IMG/VR virus record: IMGVR_UViG_3300042866_000949
Coordinates: 1 to 28,433 of that record
DNA: 28,433 nucleotides
Source: a virus
Strand: one strand, 5' to 3'
The position numbers and the translations under genes are program-made. The first letter of the stretch is position 1. Each line of letters begins with the position of its first letter. The notes beneath the pieces were generated by a model, which was given only the letters and a program-made list of their open reading frames with translations, did no database searches and was not told where the DNA came from. Below, piece by piece: positions 19,870 to 26,096 of this stretch.

Positions 19870-20202
19870 ATGATAAATGTATACATAGAACACGGCGGTC
19901 ATGCGGAATGTGTGGCTACCATCGCAGATGAATGGACTTACATGGCATTGCTACCTGCGTTTGAGCAACTTGCCATCAACAATCACGGCATACTCACCGA
20001 GAGCGTGGTAGATCCGCCACCACCGATACCAACAAGTGTATTCATGGTGTATTCAGAAGACGAGTATTCAACCGATATGGACAAGTACATCATGTACAGC
20101 GTACACTTTACAAGAGAGAAAGCCGAGGCAAAAATGCGTGAACTCATCGCTGAAAACAATGCGGATTTGAAATTCTTTATATCCGAGGAATCGGTGTCGT
20201 AA
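19870..20202 (+). CDS. Early protein, function unknown, stop codon within palindrome
   Basis: The likely start is ATG 19870, 8 bases after the upstream stop, giving 110 residues from MINVYIEHGGHAECVATIAD; a longer frame begins at 19834 inside the previous gene. It has a Pro-rich middle (VVDPPPPIPTS) and a C-terminal segment VHFTREKAEAKMRELIAENN followed by a closing strand. The terminal Ser-Val-Ser and the TAA stop are made by palindrome site 7. Function unknown. Confidence 0.62.
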   Translation: MINVYIEHGGHAECVATIADEWTYMALLPAFEQLAINNHGILTESVVDPPPPIPTSVFMVYSEDEYSTDMDKYIMYSVHFTREKAEAKMRELIAENNADLKFFISEESVS

Positions 20203-20209
20203 CGACACT
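20193..20209 (-). promoter_or_regulatory. 17-bp palindrome, site 7 (inverted, contains stop codon)
   Basis: GGTGTCGTAACGACACT. The central base is A, so it is the other strand of the usual form. This creates the in-frame TAA that ends the upstream gene. The next gene starts 3 bases later at 20213. Confidence 0.7.
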
Positions 20210-20212
20210 AGG

Positions 20213-20692
20213 ATGCAAAACAAAAGCAATATGAAAAACAAATGGTTCTTGGGTGAGGTCAGTATTGGATACCGACGCACCGATCTTGACGAGTCACTCG
20301 TCAAAACACAGATTAGAAACTCTGAACACGCGGCGAAATTCTTTCGTGGCATCTTTCCCGAAGAGGTGATGGAACACCACGAAGAGATGTGGATTGGGTA
20401 TCTGAACTACCACAACCGCCCTATTGGGTTCATGCAGTTGTCAAAGGGCAGTGTCAACGGCACTGTGGCGGACGTCAAGGGCATGGTTCAAAGTGCGTTG
20501 ATGTGCAATGCATCGGGAGTGGTATTGATGCACAATCACCCGAGTGGCAACAAGACCCCATCCGACCAAGATATCAAGATTACAGGGCAAATCAAGCAGG
20601 CACTGAACCTCTTCGATATCAAGTTGGTCGACCACATTATACTCACACTGGAATCATACACATCCATGGCAGAGGAGGGCTTGATGTCATGA
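20213..20692 (+). CDS. RadC/JAB-domain protein (JAMM metalloprotease fold)
   Basis: A 159-residue protein; ATG 20213 is used, and ATG 20231 (MKNKWFLGEV) is equally possible. The JAMM zinc motif is complete: H107 and H109 in HNHPSGNKTPSDQD and D120. YLNYHNRPIGFMQLSKGS is the conserved RadC strand pair and DIKLVDHIIL the closing strand. The N-terminal helix-hairpin-helix of cellular RadC is absent, as in phage and plasmid versions. Such proteins are linked to DNA repair or anti-restriction, although the activity is not settled. It overlaps the next gene as ATGA. Confidence 0.85.
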   Translation: MQNKSNMKNKWFLGEVSIGYRRTDLDESLVKTQIRNSEHAAKFFRGIFPEEVMEHHEEMWIGYLNYHNRPIGFMQLSKGSVNGTVADVKGMVQSALMCNASGVVLMHNHPSGNKTPSDQDIKITGQIKQALNLFDIKLVDHIILTLESYTSMAEEGLMS

Positions 20693-21003
20693 GGAAGATA
20701 TACGAAGTGGGCATTGACTTGGGCGATTTGGGTACGCAAACCATCGCAACCTTTGACGACATGGCATTAGCGATGGCGTTCTTGGATGGCTACAAACTCG
20801 CAGACGCAACCTCAAACGTATTCATAGACTCGGTGACGAACGACTTCGAGTTGGATGAAATGATTAGGGCAGTTCATGTCGCAATGGATGCGATAGATGA
20901 GGACTACAACAACGAACCCAATGAGCAAACTCGGGAGGAATACAACTATTGGCAAAAGCAACTAAAAAGAATAGAAACCCTTTTAATAGAACACAAATCA
21001 TGA
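20689..21003 (+). CDS. Early protein, function unknown (104 aa)
   Basis: The start is ATG 20689, in the ATGA overlap with the RadC-like stop. The 104 residues begin MRKIYEVGIDLGDLGTQTIA. They continue with a helix (DDMALAMAFLDGYKLA), FIDSVTNDFELDEMIRAVHV, and a charged C-terminal helix (EEYNYWQKQLKRIETLL). It looks like a small alpha-beta protein. No function is recognised. It overlaps the next gene as ATGA. Confidence 0.65.
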   Translation: MRKIYEVGIDLGDLGTQTIATFDDMALAMAFLDGYKLADATSNVFIDSVTNDFELDEMIRAVHVAMDAIDEDYNNEPNEQTREEYNYWQKQLKRIETLLIEHKS

Positions 21004-21320
21004 GTAAGAAGAAAAAATCACAACAGGCAATGTTGGCTGATGCCATCATGACTATGCATCCAATGTATGCGATGTATTTATTGCAACGGATTCAAAGCGA
21101 CACGAAAGTGTTGGTAGGGCAGATTCCCAAGATCTACGAGAAAGACAGGGCAGATATGGCAAAAGGAATTATAGGCTTTTTCAGCCCTGATTTCTATGTA
21201 ACCTACGCAAACTATTTAATCAAGGCATTCAACGAGATTGACGGCACCGAAACGCCCCTTGTTGAGTACGACAAACGAGAAACTAGTGTCGTTACGACAC
21301 CGCAAGAGCAAACCAATTAA
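21000..21320 (+). CDS. Early protein, function unknown (106 aa)
   Basis: Starts at ATG 21000 in an ATGA overlap. A basic start MSKKKKSQQAMLADAIMTMH is followed by helices with M-Y-A-M-Y-L-L-Q-R-I and IPKIYEKDRADMAKGIIGFF. The C-terminal S-V-V-T-T-P comes from palindrome site 8. No family recognised. Confidence 0.65.
   Translation: MSKKKKSQQAMLADAIMTMHPMYAMYLLQRIQSDTKVLVGQIPKIYEKDRADMAKGIIGFFSPDFYVTYANYLIKAFNEIDGTETPLVEYDKRETSVVTTPQEQTN
21285..21301 (+). promoter_or_regulatory. 17-bp palindrome, site 8 (end of a gene)
   Basis: AGTGTCGTTACGACACC, 19 bases before the stop of the gene at 21000 and 29 bases before the next start. First base A instead of G, last base C. Confidence 0.7.
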
Positions 21321-21330
21321 AAAAACAAAT

Positions 21331-21651
21331 ATGGAAAACCAAATCAAAATCATGGAAGAAATGGTGCAACGCACCGAGGCAAATTTACAGCAGATGCAGG
21401 CATTGCTTGCTGAGGCAAAGGCAAACCAAGTGTCTTCGATGACACTCACCGACGAGGTGATTAGACGCATCGCAGAGGAGTTGGCAAGCAACTTCAGAAG
21501 CGACATGTATCTCACCGACATGGTGGAAATGGACACAAGTGTATGTGGAATGGACATCACGGTCGATTTGAGTTGGGAGTATTCAGTCGATGGCTCCATC
21601 AAGGATTGGGCTTATCAGATAATGGCTAATTTAAGAGACGAGTTATCATGA
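21331..21651 (+). CDS. Early coiled-coil protein, function unknown
   Basis: Starts at ATG 21331 after an A-rich leader (TTAAAAAAACAAAT). The 106 residues have an N-terminal coiled coil (KIMEEMVQRTEANLQQMQAL), a middle T-L-T-D-E-V-I-R-R-I-A-E-E-L segment and an acidic beta end (VDLSWEYSVDGSIKDWAYQI). The variant palindrome GTGTCTTCGATGACAC at 21430 is read as V-S-S-M-T. No function is recognised. Overlaps the next start as ATGA. Confidence 0.65.
   Translation: MENQIKIMEEMVQRTEANLQQMQALLAEAKANQVSSMTLTDEVIRRIAEELASNFRSDMYLTDMVEMDTSVCGMDITVDLSWEYSVDGSIKDWAYQIMANLRDELS
21430..21445 (+). promoter_or_regulatory. Second-type palindrome GTGTCTTCGATGACAC, copy 1
   Basis: Same GTGTC/GACAC half-sites as the 17-bp family but a TTCGAT centre, one mismatch from a perfect 16-bp dyad. 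Identical to the copy at 24400. Confidence 0.45.
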
Positions 21652-22322
21652 GAACCAAAGAAATAATTTACGGCATGCTCATAGAGAATACCGGCACGCA
21701 CTTCCTCGATAGTGGGGGTGCGTACGGCAGGGCATGGGAGCGGAACCAAGGTAAGACCATCGAGGATTTCGAAGGCGAACCCGAGGAGAGTTACACCTAC
21801 CACAGGTGTGGAAACTATTTGGATAGGCGAGTGTCGGTGTTCCATTACCTAAGCCAACTACAAACGGATTGGGTATGCGATTACTTCAACGAGATGCCAT
21901 GCCAGGATTGGGATGCGGATGGCGAGGTGTATGGCGTCAGCAAGGCACAATGGGATTGGCTTGACACCAAGTGCGAGGTGAGGATTGGACACACTTTCAA
22001 CACCTACAATGGGGAGTCAGACCTATCGCAGATACTGCAAGGCAGTTGGCTTACCATCAACGACGAGCAGTACTTGTTGCTACAAATTCACGGCGGATGC
22101 GATGCTCGTGGTGGGTACACCAATGCCAAGTTGTTCCAATGCCAAGAAGAGTGGATGATACACGAATACTTGCGTGAGTATATGGACAGTTACGACATCG
22201 ACGAAGAACTACGCGAAGGATTTATCCAAGCCACGGACTACGACGACGAACACGTAACCTACACAAGCGACCAACTAATTGATATGCTAAGCGGTGTCGT
22301 GACGACACCGATTAATAACTAA
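21648..22322 (+). CDS. Conserved phage early protein with DSGGAYGRxWERNQ motif
   Basis: A 224-residue protein. MLIENTGTHFLDSGGAYGRA, then WERNQ, is a motif I know from many phage and mobile-element proteins of unknown function. It is followed by RRVSVFHYLSQ, a D-W-V-C-D-Y-F-N region, and a later H-G-G-C-D-A-R-G-G-Y-T-N-A-K-L-F segment at about 149-164. The C-terminal half is very acidic (SYDIDEELREGFIQATDYDD). The end S-G-V-V-T-T-P comes from palindrome site 9. The same neighbours (22327, 22872) often accompany it, suggesting a conserved early cassette. Confidence 0.7.
   Translation: MRTKEIIYGMLIENTGTHFLDSGGAYGRAWERNQGKTIEDFEGEPEESYTYHRCGNYLDRRVSVFHYLSQLQTDWVCDYFNEMPCQDWDADGEVYGVSKAQWDWLDTKCEVRIGHTFNTYNGESDLSQILQGSWLTINDEQYLLLQIHGGCDARGGYTNAKLFQCQEEWMIHEYLREYMDSYDIDEELREGFIQATDYDDEHVTYTSDQLIDMLSGVVTTPINN
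22293..22309 (+). promoter_or_regulatory. 17-bp palindrome, site 9 (end of a gene)
   Basis: GGTGTCGTGACGACACC with central G instead of T, preceded by TAAGC. It lies 13 bases before the stop at 22322; the next gene starts 5 bases after that stop. Confidence 0.68.
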
Positions 22323-22326
22323 AACC

Positions 22327-22875
22327 ATGATAGAACAAGAAATCAGTGTAGACAATATCTCGGTAGAGATATTCTACGATCAGTTTGCAGACAGCCCACG
22401 AGAGTGGGACAATGAGACCAAGTTCGCCCTGTTCCACAAGCGGTACAATTTCCCCAACGAGATTGGCATTAGACACGAGGACTACGCATCGTGGGCTGAG
22501 ATGGAAGAGGCATTGCAACTTCAGTACAAGTGGGTATACCCGGTATTCATGTACGACCACAGCGGGTTGGCATTCTCAATCAATTCATTCGACTGTAAGT
22601 GGGACTCGGGCAAGGTTGGCTTTATCGTGCTAGAATCAGGTACGGCAGAGCAGGCGTATAAGTGGGCGACAAGCGAACTAAAAACATTCAGCCACTACAT
22701 GAACGGCGAGATGTTTGGAGTGAGTGTCTTCGAAGACACTGAGTTGGTCGACACGAACCTCGGCTACTACGGACACGACCACGAAACAAGCGGACTCAAG
22801 GATGAATTGGGTAGTTACTTGTCAAGGATTACCACGGCAGAAATCAAGGAGGCAATCTTAAATAAAATATCATGA
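22327..22875 (+). CDS. Conserved phage early protein (PREWDN family)
   Basis: A 182-residue protein. The segments SPREWDNETKFALFHKRYNF, VYPVFMYDHSGLAFSINSFD and WDSGKVGFIVLE match a widespread family in phages and plasmids (PREWDN..FHxRY..L, YDHSG, WDSGqVGFI). Its function is unknown. The C-terminal part Y-M-N-G-E-M-F-G-V-S-V-F follows the same pattern. The perfect second-type palindrome at 22724 encodes V-S-V-F-E-D-T there. It overlaps the next gene as ATGA, and the pair is often seen together. Confidence 0.75.
   Translation: MIEQEISVDNISVEIFYDQFADSPREWDNETKFALFHKRYNFPNEIGIRHEDYASWAEMEEALQLQYKWVYPVFMYDHSGLAFSINSFDCKWDSGKVGFIVLESGTAEQAYKWATSELKTFSHYMNGEMFGVSVFEDTELVDTNLGYYGHDHETSGLKDELGSYLSRITTAEIKEAILNKIS
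22724..22739. promoter_or_regulatory. Second-type palindrome GTGTCTTCGAAGACAC, copy 2
   Basis: A perfect 16-bp dyad inside the 22327 gene, identical to the copy in the leader at 25017. Confidence 0.5.
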
Positions 22876-23105
22876 CAGACCAACAGCACGCAAGCAACTT
22901 TACTTTCCTCGTAGGCAAGAGGATTGAGAGCGTACGCTACATGACCGAGCAGGAGTGCAAGGGCATGGGGTGGTACAAAAGACCATTAGTTATCAGGTTC
23001 ACCGACGGATCTTTCCTCCTGTCACAAAAGGATGATGAGGGCAACGACGGCGGGGCTATGTACTATCAAGACGACGCACAAGACAATGTAATCTACACAC
23101 TATGA
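22872..23105 (+). CDS. Small conserved phage protein (77 aa)
   Basis: A 77-residue protein: FLVGKRIESVRYMTEQECKG, then MGWYKRPLVIRFTDGSFLLS and KDDEGNDGGAMYY. The pattern VGK-I-SVRYMT-E-MGW-RPLVI-FTDG-DDEGND-GA is one I recognise from many phage early regions, where it is uniformly of unknown function. Likely a small beta-barrel-like protein. It is coupled to both neighbours by 4-base ATGA overlaps. Confidence 0.75.
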   Translation: MTDQQHASNFTFLVGKRIESVRYMTEQECKGMGWYKRPLVIRFTDGSFLLSQKDDEGNDGGAMYYQDDAQDNVIYTL

Positions 23106-23296
23106 CACAAATAGAAAAAGCACACGCATGGTTCAAAGCCAACGACTACGAAGTGGAGTCCGGCGATTGCCATCTATCAATCCAAGTATGGAACAATACA
23201 TTGGAGGATTCAATCACAGTTTACCTAGATATGCAGGAGATACAATACCGGGCAGAACTATGGGACGAACAACTTAATAAAACACAATCATGTTAA
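23102..23296 (+). CDS. Small early protein, function unknown (64 aa)
   Basis: A 64-residue protein: MTQIEKAHAWFKANDYEVES, then CHLSIQVWNNTLEDSITVYL. It forms a helix followed by two or three beta strands. Start overlaps the upstream stop as ATGA. Its end overlaps the next start as ATGTTAA, giving a C-terminal Cys, exactly as at 19463-19469. No function is recognised. Confidence 0.65.
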   Translation: MTQIEKAHAWFKANDYEVESGDCHLSIQVWNNTLEDSITVYLDMQEIQYRAELWDEQLNKTQSC

Positions 23297-23826
23297 CTGA
23301 AAACCAACAAAACTTGATCGATCAGATCACCGAAGAATTCATCAGCCACAACCAATCAAAGCGGGCAAGCCGAGGCGAGTCCTTGCTAGGCGTGGACGAC
23401 ATCATCAACTCAGTCCAACGCAAGAGGGACGAGATTGCAAGAATCAAAAAGCACAATGAGGCTGTGTTCTCAGCAATGGAACCAATCTTCCAAGAAAACT
23501 ACGAGGCATTGTGGCACGAGATAAATGCACTGGGTCTAAACCTACAGATTACAAGTGATTGGTGGGAGACTCAAAATGGCAGACGAGGCACAAGTATTAA
23601 GGTATCAATGTACTCCGACAGGAATAGCGACTACGATTTTTACTTTGATGCCAAACTCACGGGCAATCACCCATTGCTTGATGGTGAGCCGATATGGGAG
23701 GTGATGGCATTGGAACCCACACTGCTGTATTCTTTCAGAAGCAACGACTACACATTCGAATGCCTATGTAAGAACGCGGAATTTATTGCAAAAATCAAGA
23801 ACATGTACGAAAGAAAAACAAAATAA
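23290..23826 (+). CDS. Early protein, function unknown (178 aa)
   Basis: A 178-residue protein. The N-terminal half is helical (LIDQITEEFISHNQSKRASR, IINSVQRKRDEIARIKKHNE). The C-terminal half has beta strands with aromatics (LQITSDWWETQNGRRGTSIK, YSDRNSDYDFYFDAKLTG). No enzyme or DNA-binding motif is clear. It starts in an ATGTTAA overlap and is followed by the Api92-like gene after 2 bases. Confidence 0.65.
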   Translation: MLTENQQNLIDQITEEFISHNQSKRASRGESLLGVDDIINSVQRKRDEIARIKKHNEAVFSAMEPIFQENYEALWHEINALGLNLQITSDWWETQNGRRGTSIKVSMYSDRNSDYDFYFDAKLTGNHPLLDGEPIWEVMALEPTLLYSFRSNDYTFECLCKNAEFIAKIKNMYERKTK

Positions 23827-23828
23827 CT

Positions 23829-24443
23829 ATGGCAAATCATTGTTGGAATTGGTCATGCTTTACCGGTGATAGGGCAGACCTCGAGAAGTTAATCGCCAAT
23901 GTAAACAAGGCGATGGAATTGAACGCAGAGAACAGCGGGCTGTTGTGGTACGGCACTTACTCGGTGGCATTGGGCTTGCCTCCGTGGCAAGAGGGCGACC
24001 CCGAGTACGATGTGTACTTGCGGTATGGTAGTAAGTGGTTCGACGTTGACATCGACGACAACAAAGACCACGTAAATCTCATAGGCTCGTCGGCATGGAG
24101 TCCTATGTGTGAGTTCTTTCGCAAACTCAGCGCGGTATACAACCTCAATGTAGAGGCGGAGTACGAGGAGCCTGGCATGGACTTCGGCGGGTTCTTCAGC
24201 GCCGAGGTGGGCGAGGTAACAAACGACAAGCAACTATCCTACTATCAGTACAGGGTACTGAGTGACGGCACGGACTCAATCCTTGAGGGCATAGAGGATG
24301 CAGATTACGACTCATTGGAGGACGCAATCGAACACTTCAAAGACCTGCAAGAAGTAATGGACGGGAAGCAATGGGAAGAATTCAAATCAGAACTACAAAG
24401 TGTCTTCGATGACACCAACACAAACGACCATGACAAAATTTAA
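23829..24443 (+). CDS. Api92-like/DUF1281-type protein
   Basis: A 204-residue protein. The opening MANHCWNWSCFTGDRADLEK, the central SSAWSPMCEFFRKLSAVYNL and EAEYEEPGMDFGGFFSAEVG follow the pattern of Api92-like proteins (N-x-C-N-W-x-x-x-T-G, then AWSPP..LS..Y, then Y-E-E-G-x-D-F-x-G). These have a ferredoxin-like fold and are common on plasmids and phages. The role is unknown. The variant palindrome at 24400 lies at its acidic 3' end. The next gene overlaps it by 14 bases. Confidence 0.6.
   Translation: MANHCWNWSCFTGDRADLEKLIANVNKAMELNAENSGLLWYGTYSVALGLPPWQEGDPEYDVYLRYGSKWFDVDIDDNKDHVNLIGSSAWSPMCEFFRKLSAVYNLNVEAEYEEPGMDFGGFFSAEVGEVTNDKQLSYYQYRVLSDGTDSILEGIEDADYDSLEDAIEHFKDLQEVMDGKQWEEFKSELQSVFDDTNTNDHDKI
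24400..24415 (+). promoter_or_regulatory. Second-type palindrome GTGTCTTCGATGACAC, copy 3
   Basis: Identical to copy 1 at 21430 and 15 bases before the next gene start, again near a gene boundary. Confidence 0.45.
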
Positions 24444-24690
24444 TATGAACCCCTACCAAACCCCTCAAGATTTACAGAATGTACTTGAGCAGAATCGATT
24501 CGTTTTCCCACTGGCACTGCGGTGGTGTACTGACGATGTGGACATCATCAACGACAACCAACGCACGTTTACCGACGAGCAGAAGATGGACATCCTCAAG
24601 AAATTCTTTGATGTACACGAGAGGGAAATCATCGAGATGATCAACGACAAACTATGTGAGTTCATTCACTACGAAGAGTATGAAGATTGA
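24430..24690 (+). CDS. Early protein, function unknown (86 aa)
   Basis: The start ATG 24430 is preferred over the in-frame upstream codon. The 86 residues begin MTKFNMNPYQTPQDLQNVLE and contain FPLALRWCTDDVDIIND and a long acidic helix (DEQKMDILKKFFDVHEREII). The two genes around it overlap by 14 and 11 bases, so the three are packed and probably coupled. No function is recognised. Confidence 0.6.
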   Translation: MTKFNMNPYQTPQDLQNVLEQNRFVFPLALRWCTDDVDIINDNQRTFTDEQKMDILKKFFDVHEREIIEMINDKLCEFIHYEEYED

Positions 24691-24904
24691 TTTATTTAAT
24701 GCGATGTGTGTTCGGAATGAATACACCGCAGAACGATGCACTGAAGAAATCAGGCGGATGTGCCGGTCGATTGACCACGGCGCTGACCCCGAGGAATTAC
24801 TGCATGAGCAAGGCATCGATGCAGATATGGGTATATACGCCGAAGGCTTGCTCGATTACTATTCGGATTACATAGACGAACAAGAACAAAGACTTGAAGA
24901 CTAG
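24680..24904 (+). CDS. Early acidic protein, function unknown (74 aa)
   Basis: Start ATG 24680 gives 74 residues with MKIDLFNAMCVRNEYTAERC, then EEIRRMCRSIDHGADPEELL and GIYAEGLLDYYSDYIDEQEQ. ATG 24704 is an alternative. It is very acidic and mostly helical. It ends the second early operon; promoter 4 follows 30 bases later. No function is recognised. Confidence 0.55.
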   Translation: MKIDLFNAMCVRNEYTAERCTEEIRRMCRSIDHGADPEELLHEQGIDADMGIYAEGLLDYYSDYIDEQEQRLED

Positions 24905-24933
24905 TATTCAACAAAGAAATTGGTAGATATAGA

Positions 24934-24965
24934 TTTGGAATTGTCATAGATTTATACTACCTTTG
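24934..24965 (+). promoter_or_regulatory. Early promoter 4 (TTTG-N20-TACCTTTG)
   Basis: TTTGGAATTGTCATAGATTT at 24934 and TACCTTTG at 24958-24965, with the same spacing and the same GGAATTGTCATA stretch as promoters 2 and 3. It drives the gene at 25088 through a long structured leader. Confidence 0.82.
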
Positions 24966-24971
24966 TAATGT

Positions 24972-25087
24972 TGTCAGAGAGGACACGGTGTCTTTTGAAT
25001 TTGGTTTTTCATCACCGTGTCTTCGAAGACACAAGGACGCATCTTCGATGCGGACTTGTAACAAAAGCGTAAAACAAAAGCAAACAC
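24972..25087 (+). promoter_or_regulatory. Structured leader with competing hairpins
   Basis: The 116-base leader holds stem A, GACACGGTG (24982-24990) with CACCGTGTC (25013-25021). Stem B is the perfect palindrome GTGTCTTCGAAGACAC (25017-25032); it shares 25017-25021 with stem A, so the two exclude each other. Stem C is CAAG-GA-CGCATC / GATGCG-GA-CTTG (25032-25058), with a UUC loop and a tandem G-A internal loop. An A-rich stretch precedes the ATG at 25088. No open frame of note is seen. It could be an attenuator, a protein-binding leader or a DNA operator. Confidence 0.5.
25017..25032. promoter_or_regulatory. Second-type palindrome GTGTCTTCGAAGACAC, copy 4 (in leader)
   Basis: A perfect 16-bp dyad 51 bases past the promoter 4 -7 box. 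It is identical to copy 2, which lies within a gene, so at least this sequence was kept in a non-coding place. Confidence 0.55.
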
Positions 25088-25816
25088 ATGAGAACAGAGT
25101 TTATTATTGGGGACACCCTATGCGTTGTGCGTTTAGGGTTCACATCGAACGACAAGATTGCTCCGGTATCGGAGAAGATTGTTCAGACCTATCACTACAG
25201 CCGAGACCAATTCGAGGACGCTCAATCCAAGTCAAGCATGCAATCGTTCTTCAGCAAGGACGGCGATGTGTGTTTTGACTGCCCGTATTCTATGGGTAGT
25301 GGCGCCGAGTTGAAAGGTTGCTACACCCACAAGATGATGCAGTATTCAGGTATGGTATCGCAGTTGCGTAGCATTGCAACCAAGCACAAACACTGGGATG
25401 ATATCCCCAAGTTGGACGACATGCTACATGCATTGGTCGTGGCTATGTGTAGTGATCGGTATGTGCGGTTCGGTACTTACGGTGAGCCGGTACTGATACC
25501 CATCGATTTGATGCGGGATATGTGTACGGTTGCCAAGTCTTGGACAGGGTACACACACCAATGGAGAAAGCCATGGGCGTACGATTATAGACAGTTCTTC
25601 ATGGCATCGACCCACAACCTTGAGCAGACAGAGTTGGCAGAGACTATGGGGTGGCAGTCGTTCATGGATGACAGCACCCACACCAAGCACACCGGCATGG
25701 TCAACTGCCCGGCGTCCAAGGAGGCGGGGTATAAGAGTACTTGCAGTAAGTGTACACTATGCAGTGGCACCACCGGCAAGGGAAGTAAATCAGTATACAT
25801 TTTTAATCACTCATAA
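25088..25816 (+). CDS. Cys-rich conserved phage protein with YGEP and WTGYTHQW motifs
   Basis: A 242-residue protein. A first Cys cluster C62-x2-C65...C78 sits in CFDCPYSMGSGAELKGCYTH. RFGTYGEPVLIPIDLMRDM and SWTGYTHQWR (128-160) follow, then FMASTHNLEQTELAETMGW. A second cluster C207...C219-x2-C222-x2-C225 lies in NCPASKEAGYKSTCSKCTLC. I recognise this architecture from numerous phages and integrative elements, without a known activity. The clusters suggest zinc or iron-sulphur sites. It heads a separate early operon with promoter 4 and the structured leader, so it is individually controlled. Confidence 0.78.
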   Translation: MRTEFIIGDTLCVVRLGFTSNDKIAPVSEKIVQTYHYSRDQFEDAQSKSSMQSFFSKDGDVCFDCPYSMGSGAELKGCYTHKMMQYSGMVSQLRSIATKHKHWDDIPKLDDMLHALVVAMCSDRYVRFGTYGEPVLIPIDLMRDMCTVAKSWTGYTHQWRKPWAYDYRQFFMASTHNLEQTELAETMGWQSFMDDSTHTKHTGMVNCPASKEAGYKSTCSKCTLCSGTTGKGSKSVYIFNHS

Positions 25817-25820
25817 ACAT

Positions 25821-26096
25821 ATGACAATCGTAGAACTACAAGCACTATTAATCAAAGAGGTGAACTATGGTATCACCTTGGTCAAACAGCGCGGGCTGTA
25901 CAAGCAAGCATCTTTCGACGTGAAGAAACGCATCGAAGAAAACATCGAGGAGCAGATAGTACATTTGGTATTATCCACTCGGTACTTCAATGAGGACATC
26001 GCCAAGCGTGACCTCGGCATACCGGATCAAACAGTAAATGAAATGATATCTAACGCAATGGTAAAAAACTTTTCTATATTCGGAGCAAATGATTAA
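25821..26096 (+). CDS. Early helical protein, function unknown (91 aa)
   Basis: Starts at ATG 25821. The 91 residues are helical: MTIVELQALLIKEVNYGITL, then FDVKKRIEENIEEQIVHLVL and DLGIPDQTVNEMISNAM. The last part has a helix-turn-helix-like rhythm, but no match is convincing. It overlaps the next start by 8 bases. Confidence 0.65.
   Translation: MTIVELQALLIKEVNYGITLVKQRGLYKQASFDVKKRIEENIEEQIVHLVLSTRYFNEDIAKRDLGIPDQTVNEMISNAMVKNFSIFGAND

Noticed and set aside
20389-20688. N-terminal 100 residues of a longer frame before the gene at 20689
   Set aside because: They overlap the well-supported RadC-like gene in another frame; the ATGA start at 20689 is the better choice.
17740-22309. The 17-bp palindromes as rho-independent terminators
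   Set aside because: None is followed by a T-tract, several lie within genes or upstream of promoters, and the real terminators here look different.
17740-22309. The palindromes as a CRISPR array or attachment sites
   Set aside because: Spacing is irregular (about 130 to 1100 bp) with genes between, and no integrase or cas gene is seen.
25530-25820. N-terminal extension of the gene at 25821
   Set aside because: It lies fully inside the Cys-rich protein gene and reads as an out-of-frame shadow.
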